Source of the DNA: Rhodospirillaceae bacterium
GTDB lineage: Bacteria; Pseudomonadota; Alphaproteobacteria; UBA8366; Aestuariispiraceae
Length of the DNA stretch: 64,000 nt
Direction of reading: 5' to 3'
Assembly (NCBI GenBank): GCA_002709955.1
Contig: PAQY01000008.1
Span: 30,472-94,471, forward strand
Part shown: one piece after another, positions 40,277-49,161 of the stretch
Position numbering within the stretch: position 1 is the stretch's first letter
Layout of the letters: every line of letters begins with the position of its first letter
Program-made: the position numbers and the translations under genes
Notes under the pieces: model-generated
What the model saw: the letters and a program-made list of their open reading frames with translations, nothing else
Told to the model about the DNA's origin: nothing
Databases searched by the model: none

Positions 40277-41133
40277 TTGACGATCTCCCGCCGTCCCAGA
40301 AGGCCTGTTGGACGCACAAGCAGGACCAGGGCTACGACCATAAAGGCAATGGCGCTGCGATAATTTGGATCGACGATCAGTGTCGCCAGTTCCCCTACAA
40401 TACCTAAAGTCAGGGCACCAATGACGGCCCCTACAGGACTGCCAAGACCGCCCAGGATGGCTGCGGCGAAACAGACGATGATGTAATTCCACCCCAATTG
40501 TGGGTCGATCGCACGGTCCATACCGATCAAAACACCAGACGCGGCGATCAGCATTCCAGACAGGCACCAGGTGGCACCAATTACCCAATTGGCATCAATA
40601 CCACGGGCCGCGGCCAGATTTGGGTTGTCTGCCACGGCCCGCATCGCCCGCCCCAGAGAGGTGTGCTGAAGAATGAAATAGACCATTGCCATGGCACTGA
40701 TGCTGACCCCGGCGGTCACCAGCAACTCATAATTTATCCGCAGCCCCATAACGCGATAGGGGCGTGCCAGCGGTATTTCAAAACTGCGTGCATCATTGCC
40801 AAAGAACAGCCTGCAAATATTTTCCAATACAAAGGACAGGCCCATGCTGGCCACCAACAACGTGACGGGTCCCCGGATCCGTAAAGGTTTAAAAACGGAC
40901 AGGTCACAGATCAGGGCGATCAGCGGGAACAGCAGCAGTGTCAGGGCGGCAGCCAGGATCAGGGGCATTCCCAGAAGTGTGTTGAAACTCCATGCCATAT
41001 ATGCGGCCATGGTCAACATCGCGCCAATCGCAAAATTGGGGAATCGTAAAATCCCGAATGTCAGCGAAAGGGCCATTGCTGGTAGTGCAATGATCAATCC
41101 TGTTCCCAAACCATTGATAATCAGCTGACCCAC
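40273..41133 (-). CDS. livH: LivH-type ABC permease
   Basis: 286 residues with about eight helices. Family segments GLGTGLIIALPAMALSLTFG at the N-terminus and LGRAMRAVADNPNLAAARGI in the cytoplasmic loop are clear. It pairs with LivM. Three bases separate it from the livF stop, and it overlaps livM by four, in keeping with a single transcript from livG on. Confidence 0.9.
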   Translation of the reverse strand: MGQLIINGLGTGLIIALPAMALSLTFGILRFPNFAIGAMLTMAAYMAWSFNTLLGMPLILAAALTLLLFPLIALICDLSVFKPLRIRGPVTLLVASMGLSFVLENICRLFFGNDARSFEIPLARPYRVMGLRINYELLVTAGVSISAMAMVYFILQHTSLGRAMRAVADNPNLAAARGIDANWVIGATWCLSGMLIAASGVLIGMDRAIDPQLGWNYIIVCFAAAILGGLGSPVGAVIGALTLGIVGELATLIVDPNYRSAIAFMVVALVLLVRPTGLLGRREIVK

Positions 41134-41136
41134 GTC

Positions 41137-41859
41137 TTATGACTCCCGAAGAAATAGTTCATGCAGATCACCTCGTTCGCGCAGTGTTTTTGCATCGGAT
41201 TGATATCGGACCGATCCATTGACCAGGACCAGCGCGCGATCTGAATAGGGCAGGGCCATGGCCACATTCTGTTCGACCATGATCACGGTGGTGCCCAGAG
41301 TGTTGACAGCTTTGACCTTGTCGAAAATCTCGATTACCAGTTTTGGTGAAAGACCTGCGGAAGGTTCGTCCAGCAACAGGATATCGGGAGAGGATATAAG
41401 CGCGCAGGCAAATGCCAGCATTTGCCGTTGCCCCCCGCTCAAGTTTCCAGCCAGAAGAGTCTGTCGGTTGGCTATGTCTGGAAACAGTTCCAGAACGCGC
41501 TCTCGCTCCAGGTAGCCGGCGCGCCCCCTGAGCCCCAGAAACTCTGTCGACAGCTTCAGGTTTTCGGCAATTGTCATATTCCGGAATACATTGAATTCCT
41601 GAGGAACATAGGCCATGCCCTCACCGATACGCTGGGGTGCCTTGAACGCTGTCACATCTTTCCCAAACAGCGTGATGGCGCCTTTCCGAATGGGAACGAT
41701 CCCGGCCAGCACCTTGATCAGGGTGGATTTTCCTGAACCATTCGGGCCAATGATGGTGAAGATTTCTCCTGGAACCACCGACAGACTGACACCGTTGACG
41801 ATGTCATCACCGCCATATCCTGCGCGCAAATCTGATGCGATCAACAAGGGAGCCGTCAT
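41137..41859 (-). CDS. livF: LivF-type ABC ATPase
   Basis: 240 residues. Walker A GPNGSGKST near 40, signature LSGGQRQMLAFACAL near 140 and Walker B ILLLDEPSAGLSP near 162, with the LivF-like ending VMVEQNVAMAL. Start overlaps the livG stop by four bases. One of the two ATPases of this importer. Confidence 0.9.
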   Translation of the reverse strand: MTAPLLIASDLRAGYGGDDIVNGVSLSVVPGEIFTIIGPNGSGKSTLIKVLAGIVPIRKGAITLFGKDVTAFKAPQRIGEGMAYVPQEFNVFRNMTIAENLKLSTEFLGLRGRAGYLERERVLELFPDIANRQTLLAGNLSGGQRQMLAFACALISSPDILLLDEPSAGLSPKLVIEIFDKVKAVNTLGTTVIMVEQNVAMALPYSDRALVLVNGSVRYQSDAKTLRERGDLHELFLRES

Positions 41860-42611
41860 AGCACACCCCCCAGATACGCATCTGCAACCCTGCGATCACT
41901 GGTCACATCTTTGAAGGTGCCCTCAACAAGCTTTTTTCCTTCAGCCATAACGACGACATGGTCGCTCAACGCGGCAACCATATCCATGTTGTGTTCGACC
42001 AGGATGAAGCTGACACCCTTGCCCTGCAGTCCTTTGATCACCTCAATCAGAACCTGAACCATCGGGGGGGCGACGCCCGCAGCGGGCTCATCCAACAGCA
42101 CGACCCTGGGGTTCAGCATCAATGCGCGGGCAAGTTCCAGCAGCTTCTTCTGCCCGCCTGACAGGACGCTGGCGGTTTCATCTGCCAGTCGTTCCAGGCC
42201 GACCCGGGTCAGCAGTTGCATCGCGCGCTGTGTGGCTTCCTTTTCTTCCTTCAAGATTCGGCCGCGCAGAAAGATCGGGGCAAAAAAGTGTTCATCGGAT
42301 TGACTTTGCTGCGCCAGAAGAACGTTTTCTAACAGCGTCAGGCTGGAAAGCTCGCGTGAAATCTGGAACGTCCTGGCAAGGCCAGCGCGGGCCAGCCGAT
42401 GCGGCTTTTCAGCGGTGACATTGTTATCGAACAATGTGATCCGACCGCGATCCGGTTTGGTTGCACCGCTGATACAATTCAGCAATGTGGATTTTCCCGC
42501 ACCGTTTGGGCCAATAATGGCCGTGATATGCGACTCTGCGGCGTTGAAGGAACAACCATCCAGTGCCGCAACACCACCAAAACTCTTTTGTAACTGTTCA
42601 ACCATCAACAC
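41856..42611 (-). CDS. livG: LivG-type ABC ATPase
   Basis: 251 residues. Walker A GPNGAGKST near 37, LivG-type insertion (FFAPIFLRGRILKEEKEA), signature LSGGQKKLLELARAL near 160 and Walker B VVLLDEPAAGVAP. The initial MLM allows a start at 42611 or 42605. It is the first transporter gene. A 139-bp gap separates it from the TauD-family gene upstream on the same strand. Confidence 0.9.
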   Translation of the reverse strand: MLMVEQLQKSFGGVAALDGCSFNAAESHITAIIGPNGAGKSTLLNCISGATKPDRGRITLFDNNVTAEKPHRLARAGLARTFQISRELSSLTLLENVLLAQQSQSDEHFFAPIFLRGRILKEEKEATQRAMQLLTRVGLERLADETASVLSGGQKKLLELARALMLNPRVVLLDEPAAGVAPPMVQVLIEVIKGLQGKGVSFILVEHNMDMVAALSDHVVVMAEGKKLVEGTFKDVTSDRRVADAYLGGVL

Positions 42612-42750
42612 AGACAGGCAATCCTTTCTGGAAAATATCCAGGCTTACGGACCCCATGATCCGCAGCGTTTATTGCCCGCATTGGTAATTTCTATCCCAG
42701 AAGGCCGAAGCCTCTCCATGACATTCCGTCAGTCATTGGTGCTGACGGTT

Positions 42751-43743
42751 TTAACCGGTGTAGGATCGATCCCCTACATCACGCATCCACAGTCGTATCA
42801 AATGTCTCCTGTTTTCAGGTTCTTCGAAATCTTCGAATTCTGTCCGGCTATGACCGATGACCTTGTTGTTCACATATTGGAACTGGCCAGCGGACATTGT
42901 AAAATGGAACTGCAGATCTGGATCCGCAAACACCCTTTCCAGTGCCGATATGGCCTTGCGGGTAGACTCGTCCATTTCTACATTTGCCATCTCATAGCCA
43001 TTCCTGACCTGATGAATACCCAGCCGCGCGGTGAGACCACCCTGGTTGATAAAGACCGGCTCTGAAATCGTGGGGGCATCATTTTCCAAATGCTCTCTTT
43101 GACGGTCGAAAATGAAGGGATCATAGAGACGCGGCAGCACATCAGGATCACGCTTTAACAGCGCATTATGGGCCGTTTCAAAACTCATCACGCGACTGAC
43201 GCCCCCGCTTTTCGCGGGCTTCAAACATAACAGACCTACAAAATCAGGCATTGGATTGTTGTAGGAATTATCGTTGTGGAAGGTAAGGTCGATATTCGTT
43301 TTATCCGGTCGAACGCCTGATCCCGCGACGGCCTTTTTGCCTGTATCCTGGACATCATAGATCATTGTGCCATCCAGCTTTTGAGCCACCGGACGGCTGA
43401 TCATAGAAGACAGTAACCAATAGGACAATTTTGCGTCTTCGCTGTTAAGCCGATCCATCGGCAATCGGTCTACCAGGGCAAATCCACATCCAGAGACAAG
43501 CGCTTCTCGCACTTTAGACATCACAATCTGGCAGCGGGGCATGTCAAATCGATCAGCGTCCAGCAGCTCTATTGGCAGACGATGACTTTTGTGATGGGCA
43601 ACGGCCAATTCAATTTCATTCAGGCACGCCTCGTCCAGGCAAAACTTCCAATCATCCTCTTTCAGGTCAGCGGCGCGCCATACCAGGGGGCCAGTTAAGA
43701 CTGAAGTGATTGGTTCGCCGTGCGTGACTTTCTTGGTACCCAT
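42751..43743 (-). CDS. TauD/TfdA-family Fe(II)/2-oxoglutarate-dependent dioxygenase
   Basis: 330 residues. The 2-His-1-carboxylate facial triad is suggested by FHNDNSY (HxD) near residue 175 and VIGHSRTEF near 297, with the 2-oxoglutarate Arg in RRHLIRLW near 316. These enzymes hydroxylate or desulfonate small molecules in the cytosol. Placed first before the Liv genes and facing a LysR gene 114 bp away, it likely starts degradation of the imported compound. The particular substrate cannot be read from sequence. Confidence 0.85.
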   Translation of the reverse strand: MGTKKVTHGEPITSVLTGPLVWRAADLKEDDWKFCLDEACLNEIELAVAHHKSHRLPIELLDADRFDMPRCQIVMSKVREALVSGCGFALVDRLPMDRLNSEDAKLSYWLLSSMISRPVAQKLDGTMIYDVQDTGKKAVAGSGVRPDKTNIDLTFHNDNSYNNPMPDFVGLLCLKPAKSGGVSRVMSFETAHNALLKRDPDVLPRLYDPFIFDRQREHLENDAPTISEPVFINQGGLTARLGIHQVRNGYEMANVEMDESTRKAISALERVFADPDLQFHFTMSAGQFQYVNNKVIGHSRTEFEDFEEPENRRHLIRLWMRDVGDRSYTG

Positions 43744-43857
43744 TAAGGATTAACTTTCCGCTTTCAGGTGAAGGAGTGTCTGACTTTGGAAGAACCTTAA
43801 CAGTCGAATTTCATAAAAAGAAATTATTTTTCTTTAATACAAATATAACATATTCTT

Positions 43858-44718
43858 ATGATTATGTCCTATCGCAACCTTGATTTGTCCTTGCTTCGAA
43901 CCTTCTCTACCGTTGTGGAGTCTGGCAGCGTTACAGCCAGCGCCAGGCGCTTGAATGTCAGTCAGCCCGCGGTTAGCCAACAACTGCGGCGGTTGGAAGA
44001 ACTGGTGCAAAAGCCCTTGTTCAAGGCAATAAGAAGGCCCAGTGATCTTACCTCAGAGGGGGAAATTCTTCTTGGCTATTGTCGCGCCATCCTTCGCCTG
44101 AATGATGAGGCGTTAAGTCGGTTCGCGCGGCCAGAGGTGACGGGTCGCATTGTTTTGGGAAGCCCGGATCTTTATGCGAGCTTTTTTCTGCCAGACATTC
44201 TGGCAGATTTTGGCCGCGCCTATCCAACAGTCCAGATTGATTTGAGATGCGCCCTGACCGTTCCATTGTTGAAAGATTATGCGGCGGGACGGATGGATCT
44301 GGTCCTCGCCACCCAAATGCCAGATAACATACCTGGTCGATTTCTAAGGGCTGAGCCACTGCATTTTGTCACGGGAGAGAGCAGCACGGCCCATTCCAGG
44401 TCACCGCTGCCTTTGGCGATGTTGCCTCCCGGCAATTTATATAGGGATCATGCGATTGCCGCTCTTGAAGCACATGGCAGACCCTGGCGGATTGCCTGTG
44501 AAAGTGAGAGCATCGCTGGTCTATTGGCGTCGGTGCAAGCAGGCTTGGCAATCACAGTTCTCACCCGACCCGCCGTCGGCGCAGGTCTGAGGATCTGTTC
44601 AGGGTTTGATGGGGTGCCCGCCCTGCCCAGCGTTGACCTAGTCCTGTATCACGAGTTTTCCGAAACCAATGAGCCTGCGGGCCATCTCGCCGATTATCTC
44701 ATCACCCGCTTGGCTTGA
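43858..44718 (+). CDS. LysR-type transcriptional regulator
   Basis: 286 residues. N-terminal HTH (LLRTFSTVVESGSVTASARR and VSQPAVSQQLRRLEE), followed by a co-inducer-binding domain of standard length. Starts at ATG 43858 or, two codons on, 43864. It is divergent from the dioxygenase gene, the classic LysR arrangement, and should activate the TauD-Liv cluster in response to its substrate or an intermediate. Confidence 0.88.
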   Translation: MIMSYRNLDLSLLRTFSTVVESGSVTASARRLNVSQPAVSQQLRRLEELVQKPLFKAIRRPSDLTSEGEILLGYCRAILRLNDEALSRFARPEVTGRIVLGSPDLYASFFLPDILADFGRAYPTVQIDLRCALTVPLLKDYAAGRMDLVLATQMPDNIPGRFLRAEPLHFVTGESSTAHSRSPLPLAMLPPGNLYRDHAIAALEAHGRPWRIACESESIAGLLASVQAGLAITVLTRPAVGAGLRICSGFDGVPALPSVDLVLYHEFSETNEPAGHLADYLITRLA

Positions 44719-44968
44719 GGGCGTGAATTCTGAATTGCAAAAAGGGCACCGCCAAACCAATTCAACGTGATCGCAGATTACCCATCGCCTAATTCAGGAA
44801 TCCGAGCATTCATAGGCAAATCAGGGTTCAGGACACAAGGACCCGCCGTGCCGCACTGTCATGATTAATTGGATGTTAGAGATAGTAAATCTGTCATCTT
44901 CACTTTAACTGACAAACGAGTAACAGAAAGCAAATAAAGCTGGTTGCAAGCCCCAAAACAAAATAATA
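44719..44968. other. Intergenic region between LysR and TRAP clusters
   Basis: About 250 bp downstream of the LysR gene without any credible ORF or repeat. It ends at a terminator hairpin. Nothing else is interpretable. Confidence 0.3.
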
Positions 44969-44999
44969 AGCCACTAACTCAATACGTTAGGGGCTTTTG
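44969..44999 (+). terminator. Intrinsic terminator downstream of lysR
   Basis: AGCCACTAAC pairs with GTTAGGGGCT (one mismatch) around a 7-base loop, followed by TTTTGCTGT. It lies 250 bp after the lysR stop on the plus strand, so it is either a late terminator or belongs to a small transcript in between. Confidence 0.6.
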
Positions 45000-45053
45000 C
45001 TGTCTCAACCCTCACACTAATTTTATCCGACAAAGTTAAATCCCAGTAGAAGC

Positions 45054-45088
45054 AAAAAGGGGCAGGTCGATTTTGCGCGGCCTGCCCC
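45054..45088 (-). terminator. Intrinsic terminator of the TRAP operon
   Basis: On the minus strand GGGGCAGG pairs with CCTGCCCC around a 14-base loop and is followed by five T residues. It lies 29 bp beyond the dctP stop. Confidence 0.8.
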
Positions 45089-45116
45089 CATCTTAAAACT
45101 TACCCGATGCTAGAGA

Positions 45117-46190
45117 CTAGCGGTATGGGTAGCCTGCTTTCTGCATAACGGACGCATATTTCTTGAACGCATCGACAACGCGCTTCGGGCGTTCGCCCTG
45201 GGTTGCGATTTCGTCCCAGAATTTTTCTGCATCCGCGACAACCGTAGCCCATTCCTCTGGTGGAATGGATGTGAGTTCCATTTTCTCACCTTCAACACGC
45301 AATCGTGCTTCGCCGCCCCAATACCAGGTCGCGCGATAATAATGCGATTGGTCGATGGTGATCTTGAACAATTCTTGCAGGTGGGCTGGTACTTTTTCCC
45401 AACTGGCCGAGTTTGCGAAGTAAGACCCGAACCACGCGCCGGTCACTGAGTTGGTCAGTGCATAGTTACAGATGTCCGCCCAACCGACTTCATAGGCTTC
45501 GGTAAAGCCACACCATGCAACGCCGTCAAGCTCCCCAGTTTGAAGGGCGACTTCGACGTCATCCCAAGGAACCGTGACAGGGATCAACCCGTATTGGGAA
45601 AGGAACTTACCAGCGGTCGGTACGCCAAAGACGCGCTTGCCTTTCATGTCGGCAAGGGAGCGGATCGGCTCTTTTGTGAAGATGTGCAGCGGATCCCAGG
45701 CACCGGCAGACAACCAAGTGACATTGTCAACTTCGTCATAGGCTTCTTTCCAGATCTCATTCAACCCATAGTAATTGAACATCGCGGGCACATCGAGCGA
45801 GTAGCGCGTGGCGAAGGGGAAATATCCACCAAAGACTGAGATATCCACCGGTGAGGCCATGGTGGCTTCATCCGACTGAACCGCATCCAATGTGCCATTC
45901 TGAAGCGCACGGAACAGCTCCGACGTTGGTACGAGCTGGTCTGCATAATACAGCTCGATCTCCATTTCGCCATTTGCGGCGGCATTGAAGGCATCGATCT
46001 GTGGTTTGATCACATGCGCACCAAGAGGGGCACCTGAATAGGTTTGCAAACGCCATTTGATCGGCCCCGACTGGGCATGGACCGCTGGCGCGGCCAGAGC
46101 GGATGCCGCCCCGACAACCGATCCGGCCAAGAACTTACGGCGGGTTGAGAGAATCTGTTCGGATGGACTTTTCTTTGTATCTTCAGTCAT
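45117..46190 (-). CDS. dctP: TRAP transporter solute-binding protein DctP
   Basis: 357 residues. A Tat signal (STRRKFLAGSVVGAASALAA, cleavage near VHA/QSG) precedes a DctP-type fold. KWRLQTYSGAPLGAHV starts the mature domain and the substrate-binding Arg region FGVPTAGKFLSQYG is near 200. It binds an organic acid or polyol-like solute for the DctQM permease. It is last in a dctQ-dctM-dctP operon and ends at a strong terminator. Confidence 0.88.
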   Translation of the reverse strand: MTEDTKKSPSEQILSTRRKFLAGSVVGAASALAAPAVHAQSGPIKWRLQTYSGAPLGAHVIKPQIDAFNAAANGEMEIELYYADQLVPTSELFRALQNGTLDAVQSDEATMASPVDISVFGGYFPFATRYSLDVPAMFNYYGLNEIWKEAYDEVDNVTWLSAGAWDPLHIFTKEPIRSLADMKGKRVFGVPTAGKFLSQYGLIPVTVPWDDVEVALQTGELDGVAWCGFTEAYEVGWADICNYALTNSVTGAWFGSYFANSASWEKVPAHLQELFKITIDQSHYYRATWYWGGEARLRVEGEKMELTSIPPEEWATVVADAEKFWDEIATQGERPKRVVDAFKKYASVMQKAGYPYR

Positions 46191-46243
46191 GTTCTACACC
46201 TTCTCTGTTAGTAAATGATGGCCTTGCACTGGCCATTCTGGGG

Positions 46244-47575
46244 TTAACCTCTGACCAATTCGGGCAGCCAGAGCGCGATTTGCGGGAACAAAAGCACAAG
46301 TGCGATTGTGAATGTCATCATAGCCACAAAGGGCCAGATGGATCTGTAGATATCGGGCAGTGAAATCTCCTTCGGTGCCATCGCCCGCATCAGGAACAGG
46401 TTATATCCGAAGGGGGGCGTTATATAGGCAATCTGGCATGTCATCGTGTAGAGCACGCCAAACCAGATCAATTGGTTCTCAAAGCCGAGATCAAGGACTT
46501 TGACCAATGGAATGTAAAGCGGGGCGACAATAACCAGCATCGCAGTATCATCCAGGAACATACCCATCACGATGAAGCTGACCTGCATCATGATAATGAC
46601 CTGCCAGGGCGTCAGGTCCCAACGGTTGAGGAAAATATCTTCGACCGCACGCACCGCGCCGATCCCGTCGAACACCGCCCCAAATGCCAAGGCCGCCAGG
46701 ATCAACCAAAGAAACATACAGGAAACGCCCAGTGTCTTGCGCGCCGTTTCATGGACCATCTTGAAGCTGAGGCGCCCCTTGACGGCAGCCGCTAACGTCG
46801 CCGCAGACGCGCCCACGGCAGCGCTTTCAACAAGGCTGGTCACACCCATGACAAAGAGCCCTGTCATCGCAAAGAAAATCAGGAACGGGATGATACCCGC
46901 GCGCAGTAGCTTCAGCTTCTCGCGCATCGGCATATTGAGTTCTTCGTCTGACACAATCGGCGCAAGTTCAGGTTTGAGCTTCACGCGGACAACGACATAG
47001 ATCACGAACATCGTTGCCATCAACAGCCCCGGGATCATCCCGGCCAGCCAAAGCTGAGAGACAGGTTGGCGGGCAATCATGCCATACAGCACCATGACGA
47101 CGGATGGCGGCACCAGAATACCAAGCGACGATCCGCCCTGAACCACACCCGTGATCAATACCTTGTCATATCCCCGGCGCAACATTTCAGGCAGGGCAAT
47201 TGTTGCCCCAATCGCCATGCCAGCGACCGACAATCCGTTCATCGCCGATATGATCACCATCAGGAAAATGGTCCCAATGGCCAAGCCACCGCCAACGCGA
47301 CCGAACCAGACATGCAGCATCTTATAAAGATCTTCGGCGATACCGGATTCCGAAAGGACATAACCCATATAGACAAACAAGGGCAGGGTGAGCATCGGGA
47401 ACCAGTTGAACAGCTTGAACGCTGAAGAAAATGGGATTTCGATACCGCCGGTTCCATAGAGCATCAGCACCATTGCGGATGCGACAAAACCAATTGCCGC
47501 AAAAACACGCTGTCCGGTCAGAAGCAGGACAAGCATGGATGCGAACATGAGAAGGGCAATCAACTCGTGGGTCAT
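46244..47575 (-). CDS. dctM: TRAP transporter large permease DctM
   Basis: 443 residues, about 12 helices, the Na+- or H+-coupled transport subunit. Typical segments include GLSVAGMAIGATIALPEMLR, QGGSSLGILVPPSVVMVLYG and a second repeat with GMFLDDTAMLVIVAPLYIP. The start overlaps the dctQ stop by four bases. Substrate follows DctP. Confidence 0.92.
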   Translation of the reverse strand: MTHELIALLMFASMLVLLLTGQRVFAAIGFVASAMVLMLYGTGGIEIPFSSAFKLFNWFPMLTLPLFVYMGYVLSESGIAEDLYKMLHVWFGRVGGGLAIGTIFLMVIISAMNGLSVAGMAIGATIALPEMLRRGYDKVLITGVVQGGSSLGILVPPSVVMVLYGMIARQPVSQLWLAGMIPGLLMATMFVIYVVVRVKLKPELAPIVSDEELNMPMREKLKLLRAGIIPFLIFFAMTGLFVMGVTSLVESAAVGASAATLAAAVKGRLSFKMVHETARKTLGVSCMFLWLILAALAFGAVFDGIGAVRAVEDIFLNRWDLTPWQVIIMMQVSFIVMGMFLDDTAMLVIVAPLYIPLVKVLDLGFENQLIWFGVLYTMTCQIAYITPPFGYNLFLMRAMAPKEISLPDIYRSIWPFVAMMTFTIALVLLFPQIALWLPELVRG

Positions 47576-48084
47576 TGAACGGCTTCTCCACGTAAGTCAT
47601 TTATATGTTTAAATATCTGGGAAATCGTTTGCAGGATCATCAGCACGATACAGGCGACCATCAGCGATTTAATCGGGATCATGGATGGGTTCCACATCGA
47701 GAACCGCGTTTCGTTCGTATCAATGGCATAGTCTAAACTGGAGATAGATCCGTAGAGCAGCACCGACAGATAAAACAGCAGGCAGGAAATTGTGACCAAA
47801 TCCATCAGCGTTTTGCCCCGGTGCGATAGGCGTTCATAGAACAGGTCCATGCGCACATGGTCACCGTCCTTGATGGTCATCGCGCCACCCATGAAATAAT
47901 AGGCGGCCAGGGTGAATTGTGCGAATTCAACGCACCAATGCAGCGGAATATCGATGATATTGCGGGTGATGGCGTCCAGCAGCAACACCCCGACCATCAA
48001 AAAAATCAGATACATAGCAACAATGCCGACATACTGTGCCGCGCCATCAACCAAGCGCACATAGCTGCGCATTACATTTTGCAT
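47572..48084 (-). CDS. dctQ: TRAP transporter small permease DctQ
   Basis: 170 residues from ATG 48084 with four helices and the DctQ pattern WCVEFAQFTLAAYYFMGG followed by DGDHVRMDLFYERLS. It supports DctM in the membrane. The track's longer start at 48165 overlaps a structured intergenic segment and has no coding character. Confidence 0.88.
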   Translation of the reverse strand: MQNVMRSYVRLVDGAAQYVGIVAMYLIFLMVGVLLLDAITRNIIDIPLHWCVEFAQFTLAAYYFMGGAMTIKDGDHVRMDLFYERLSHRGKTLMDLVTISCLLFYLSVLLYGSISSLDYAIDTNETRFSMWNPSMIPIKSLMVACIVLMILQTISQIFKHINDLRGEAVQ

Positions 48085-48188
48085 TCGATAGTCCCCATTC
48101 TGTAACCCCCTTATTTTCTCGGGATTTGCTGCTAGAGCATCATGCGCTCGCATGAGCTCACACATGATACTCTTACCAATTGTTCTTT

Positions 48189-48235
48189 CAGCAAATACGT
48201 CGTCGCAAACGAGTCCGTTTGCTCGGGATTTGCTG
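48189..48235. promoter_or_regulatory. Nested palindrome between deoR-type gene and dctQ
   Basis: An outer pair CAGCAAAT/ATTTGCTG (48189-48196, 48228-48235) encloses a perfect inner hairpin GCAAACG-AGTC-CGTTTGC (48205-48222). The outer right arm is also part of a 14-bp direct repeat (CTCGGGATTTGCTG at 48118 and 48222). Candidate operator for the DeoR-type repressor or a processing hairpin on the leftward transcript. Confidence 0.5.
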
Positions 48236-48997
48236 TTAAGGTACCGAAACTCCCGCGCGTAAGAATGCTTCCATCATTGCCGGGCCTGGCGGCATCTCAC
48301 TCAATACAGTACCAACACCATCCAATTCACAAACCCTGAAGGCAGCACGCCGCCCAATTTTCGAAGACGTCGCCAACACCACCGTGTTGTTTGCGCGCTT
48401 CATCATGGCGCGGGCAATATGTGCCTCATCCACATTGGCATCAGTTGCTCCAATGTCTGCATCAAGACCCGCAACCGTTATAATTGCATGGTCGACTTGA
48501 AATTGGGTAATTTGTTCGAGCGCTGTTGGCCCAATTGTTTGATCGTTCCCAGGCGCATACTTTCCCCCCAGAAGGTATATATGAGTATCCACATCCGCAC
48601 GCCCGAAGACCATTGCTATGCTGAGTGAGTTAGTAATTACTGTCAATCCATGCGTCATGACCAATGCTTCGGCGGCGATCAAAGTGGTTGACCCTGTATC
48701 CATAAATACAGTGTCGCCAGGTTGAATGATGTCCCGGAGTTTCTTTGCAATAATTTGCTTGGCTTTCGGGTCTTCGACCATACGTTCCGAGAACGTGCCT
48801 TCGGAATGCAAAAGGGGCGGTGATGCCCCGCCATGGACTTTTCGCAACAGCCCGCGTGCATCCAGATCGCTCAGGTCGCGTCGAATGGTTTCAGGCGAAA
48901 CCCCAAATTCCTGTGCCAGATAATCGACGCTCGTCCTGCCATTGTTGGCGATGAACTCGATAATACCTGTTCTGCGACCTGATGTTTTCTTTGACAC
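48236..48997 (-). CDS. DeoR/GlpR-family transcriptional regulator
   Basis: 253 residues. HTH SVDYLAQEFGVSPETIRRDL near 24-43, then the sugar-phosphate isomerase-like effector domain with DTVFMDTGSTTLIAAEAL near 98. DeoR regulators sense phosphorylated sugars or polyols, here plausibly glycerol-3-phosphate or a related polyol phosphate made by the FGGY kinase. It is divergent from the GlpA-like gene (164 bp between the two starts) and upstream of the TRAP genes, so it can repress both units. Confidence 0.88.
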   Translation of the reverse strand: MSKKTSGRRTGIIEFIANNGRTSVDYLAQEFGVSPETIRRDLSDLDARGLLRKVHGGASPPLLHSEGTFSERMVEDPKAKQIIAKKLRDIIQPGDTVFMDTGSTTLIAAEALVMTHGLTVITNSLSIAMVFGRADVDTHIYLLGGKYAPGNDQTIGPTALEQITQFQVDHAIITVAGLDADIGATDANVDEAHIARAMMKRANNTVVLATSSKIGRRAAFRVCELDGVGTVLSEMPPGPAMMEAFLRAGVSVP

Positions 48998-49161
48998 CCA
49001 GTTCCCCTCTGCTTGTGTTAATTAGCGGGTTTCATACTTTGCTCGTCAACAATAAAATGCCCGATCGGTCATTCTTTTTGACCAGTTGTTGACTGTTTTG
49101 GTGTGTTTGATCATAAATTGCAGAGAACATAGTCAAAACCGCTCCCACAGAAAGACTCCAG

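Noticed and set aside
40277-40588. Longer LivM start in the ORF track
   Set aside because: Reads back through livH in another frame; the ATGA overlap fixes the start at 40276.
42415-43065. 216-residue plus-strand ORF opposite livG and the dioxygenase
   Set aside because: Spans an intergenic gap and two genes on the other strand; no ribosome site and no recognisable domain.
48085-48165. Longer N-terminus for DctQ in the ORF track
   Set aside because: No ribosome site or coding character; ATG 48084 begins the normal family N-terminus.
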